DNA of 6,110 bases from contig QIJI01000056.1 of assembly GCA_003231795.1 (NCBI GenBank), positions 1 through 6,110 of the forward strand. The letters run 5' to 3'. The notes under the pieces are model-generated. The model ran no database searches and had not been told where the DNA came from. It worked only from the letters and a program-made list of their open reading frames with translations. This document shows positions 5,778 to 6,110 of the stretch, piece after piece. Numbering within the stretch: position 1 is the first letter of the stretch; each line of letters starts with the position of its first letter. The position numbers and the translations under genes were made by a program. This stretch comes from Gammaproteobacteria bacterium (GTDB taxonomy: Bacteria > Pseudomonadota > Gammaproteobacteria > GCA-001735895).

Positions 5778-6110
5778 TCATTGAGCGATGTCGAGATAGA
5801 CATGACCGTCCATGACCCGGGTGGCAACACCGCCGACCTGCAAGCGTTCGATCCGGCTATCAGCATGCGTAATAATCGATTTAATAGAGCTGGGTCGATT
5901 CAGTTCGACGCCCTGTTCAGCGCGCAGCAAAACCGGATTCTGATCCAGTGCCAGTAAGCCATGGCGCATCAGGTAACAGGCCAGTGCTGCATTGGTTGTG
6001 CCCGCTGCCGCGGATTCGTTGACTCCGACTGCCGGGCAGAAGTCGCGCACATGGATGTCGCTGGAATCATTCACCGTTTCACGGCAGAAAACCACCACGG
6101 TTTGAATTTT
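5778..6110 (-). CDS. PhzF-family isomerase-like protein, C-terminal part (partial)
   Basis: The minus-strand frame is open from the window edge to the TGA at 5778-5780, giving 110 residues. The internal GTG at 6098 is not the gene's start, since the frame continues upstream. The stretch VRDFCPAVGVNESAAAGTTN, then ALACYL, VLLRAEQGVELNRPS and LQVGGVATRVMDGHVYL, follows the C-terminal half of the PhzF/diaminopimelate-epimerase fold family (usual length 260-300 residues). Members catalyse isomerisation or hydration-type chemistry on small molecules. Only some make phenazine, and no phenazine genes are visible. The family's EDPVTGSA loop, which carries an active-site Asp and Ser, reads ESAAAGTT here. 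The catalytic Glu near the N-terminus is outside the window. The M19 gene begins 15 bases downstream in the same frame, so this is the first visible gene of the operon. Confidence 0.85.
   Translation of the reverse strand, partial: KIQTVVVFCRETVNDSSDIHVRDFCPAVGVNESAAAGTTNAALACYLMRHGLLALDQNPVLLRAEQGVELNRPSSIKSIITHADSRIERLQVGGVATRVMDGHVYLDIAQ

Overview
The window looks like chromosomal DNA of a Gram-negative proteobacterium, most likely an environmental gammaproteobacterium. The evidence is a lipid A-type (LpxL/HtrB) acyltransferase, a TraT-type outer-membrane lipoprotein and moderate base composition (estimated by eye). I see no tRNA, rRNA, CRISPR array, insertion sequence or other mobile element.

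Layout, left to right. (1) Positions 1-170, minus strand: the N-terminus of an adenine/adenosine deaminase, cut by the window edge. (2) 171-552: a divergent intergenic region with a few short palindromes and at best a weak promoter. (3) 553-1287, plus strand: a TraT-family lipoprotein, the only plus-strand gene. (4) 1346-2898, minus strand: a two-gene operon. An LpxL/HtrB-type acyltransferase comes first, followed 14 nt later by a DUF374 acyltransferase-like protein. A good sigma70-like promoter lies at 2959-2988. (5) 2899-3175: an intergenic gap holding that promoter and a CRP-like palindrome. (6) 3176-6110, minus strand: a tight three-gene operon, transcribed in the order PhzF-family protein (C-terminal part only), M19 dipeptidase-family protein, M20/AbgB-like amidohydrolase. 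The gaps are 15 and 10 nt.

How the genes may work together. The LpxL-type and DUF374 genes probably act together on an envelope lipid. The PhzF-M19-M20 operon looks like a small catabolic or salvage pathway for an amide or peptide-like compound, but the substrate cannot be read from this window. The most notable observation is that all three proteins of this operon depart from their family consensus at active-site or metal-ligand positions. In M19 the HxD motif is HxG. In M20 the Cys and the second Glu of the metal centre are Gly and Lys. In PhzF the Asp and Ser of the DPVTGSA motif are Ser and Thr. These could mark specialised subfamilies with a changed metal centre or chemistry. All functional assignments are from motif recognition by eye, without database searches.
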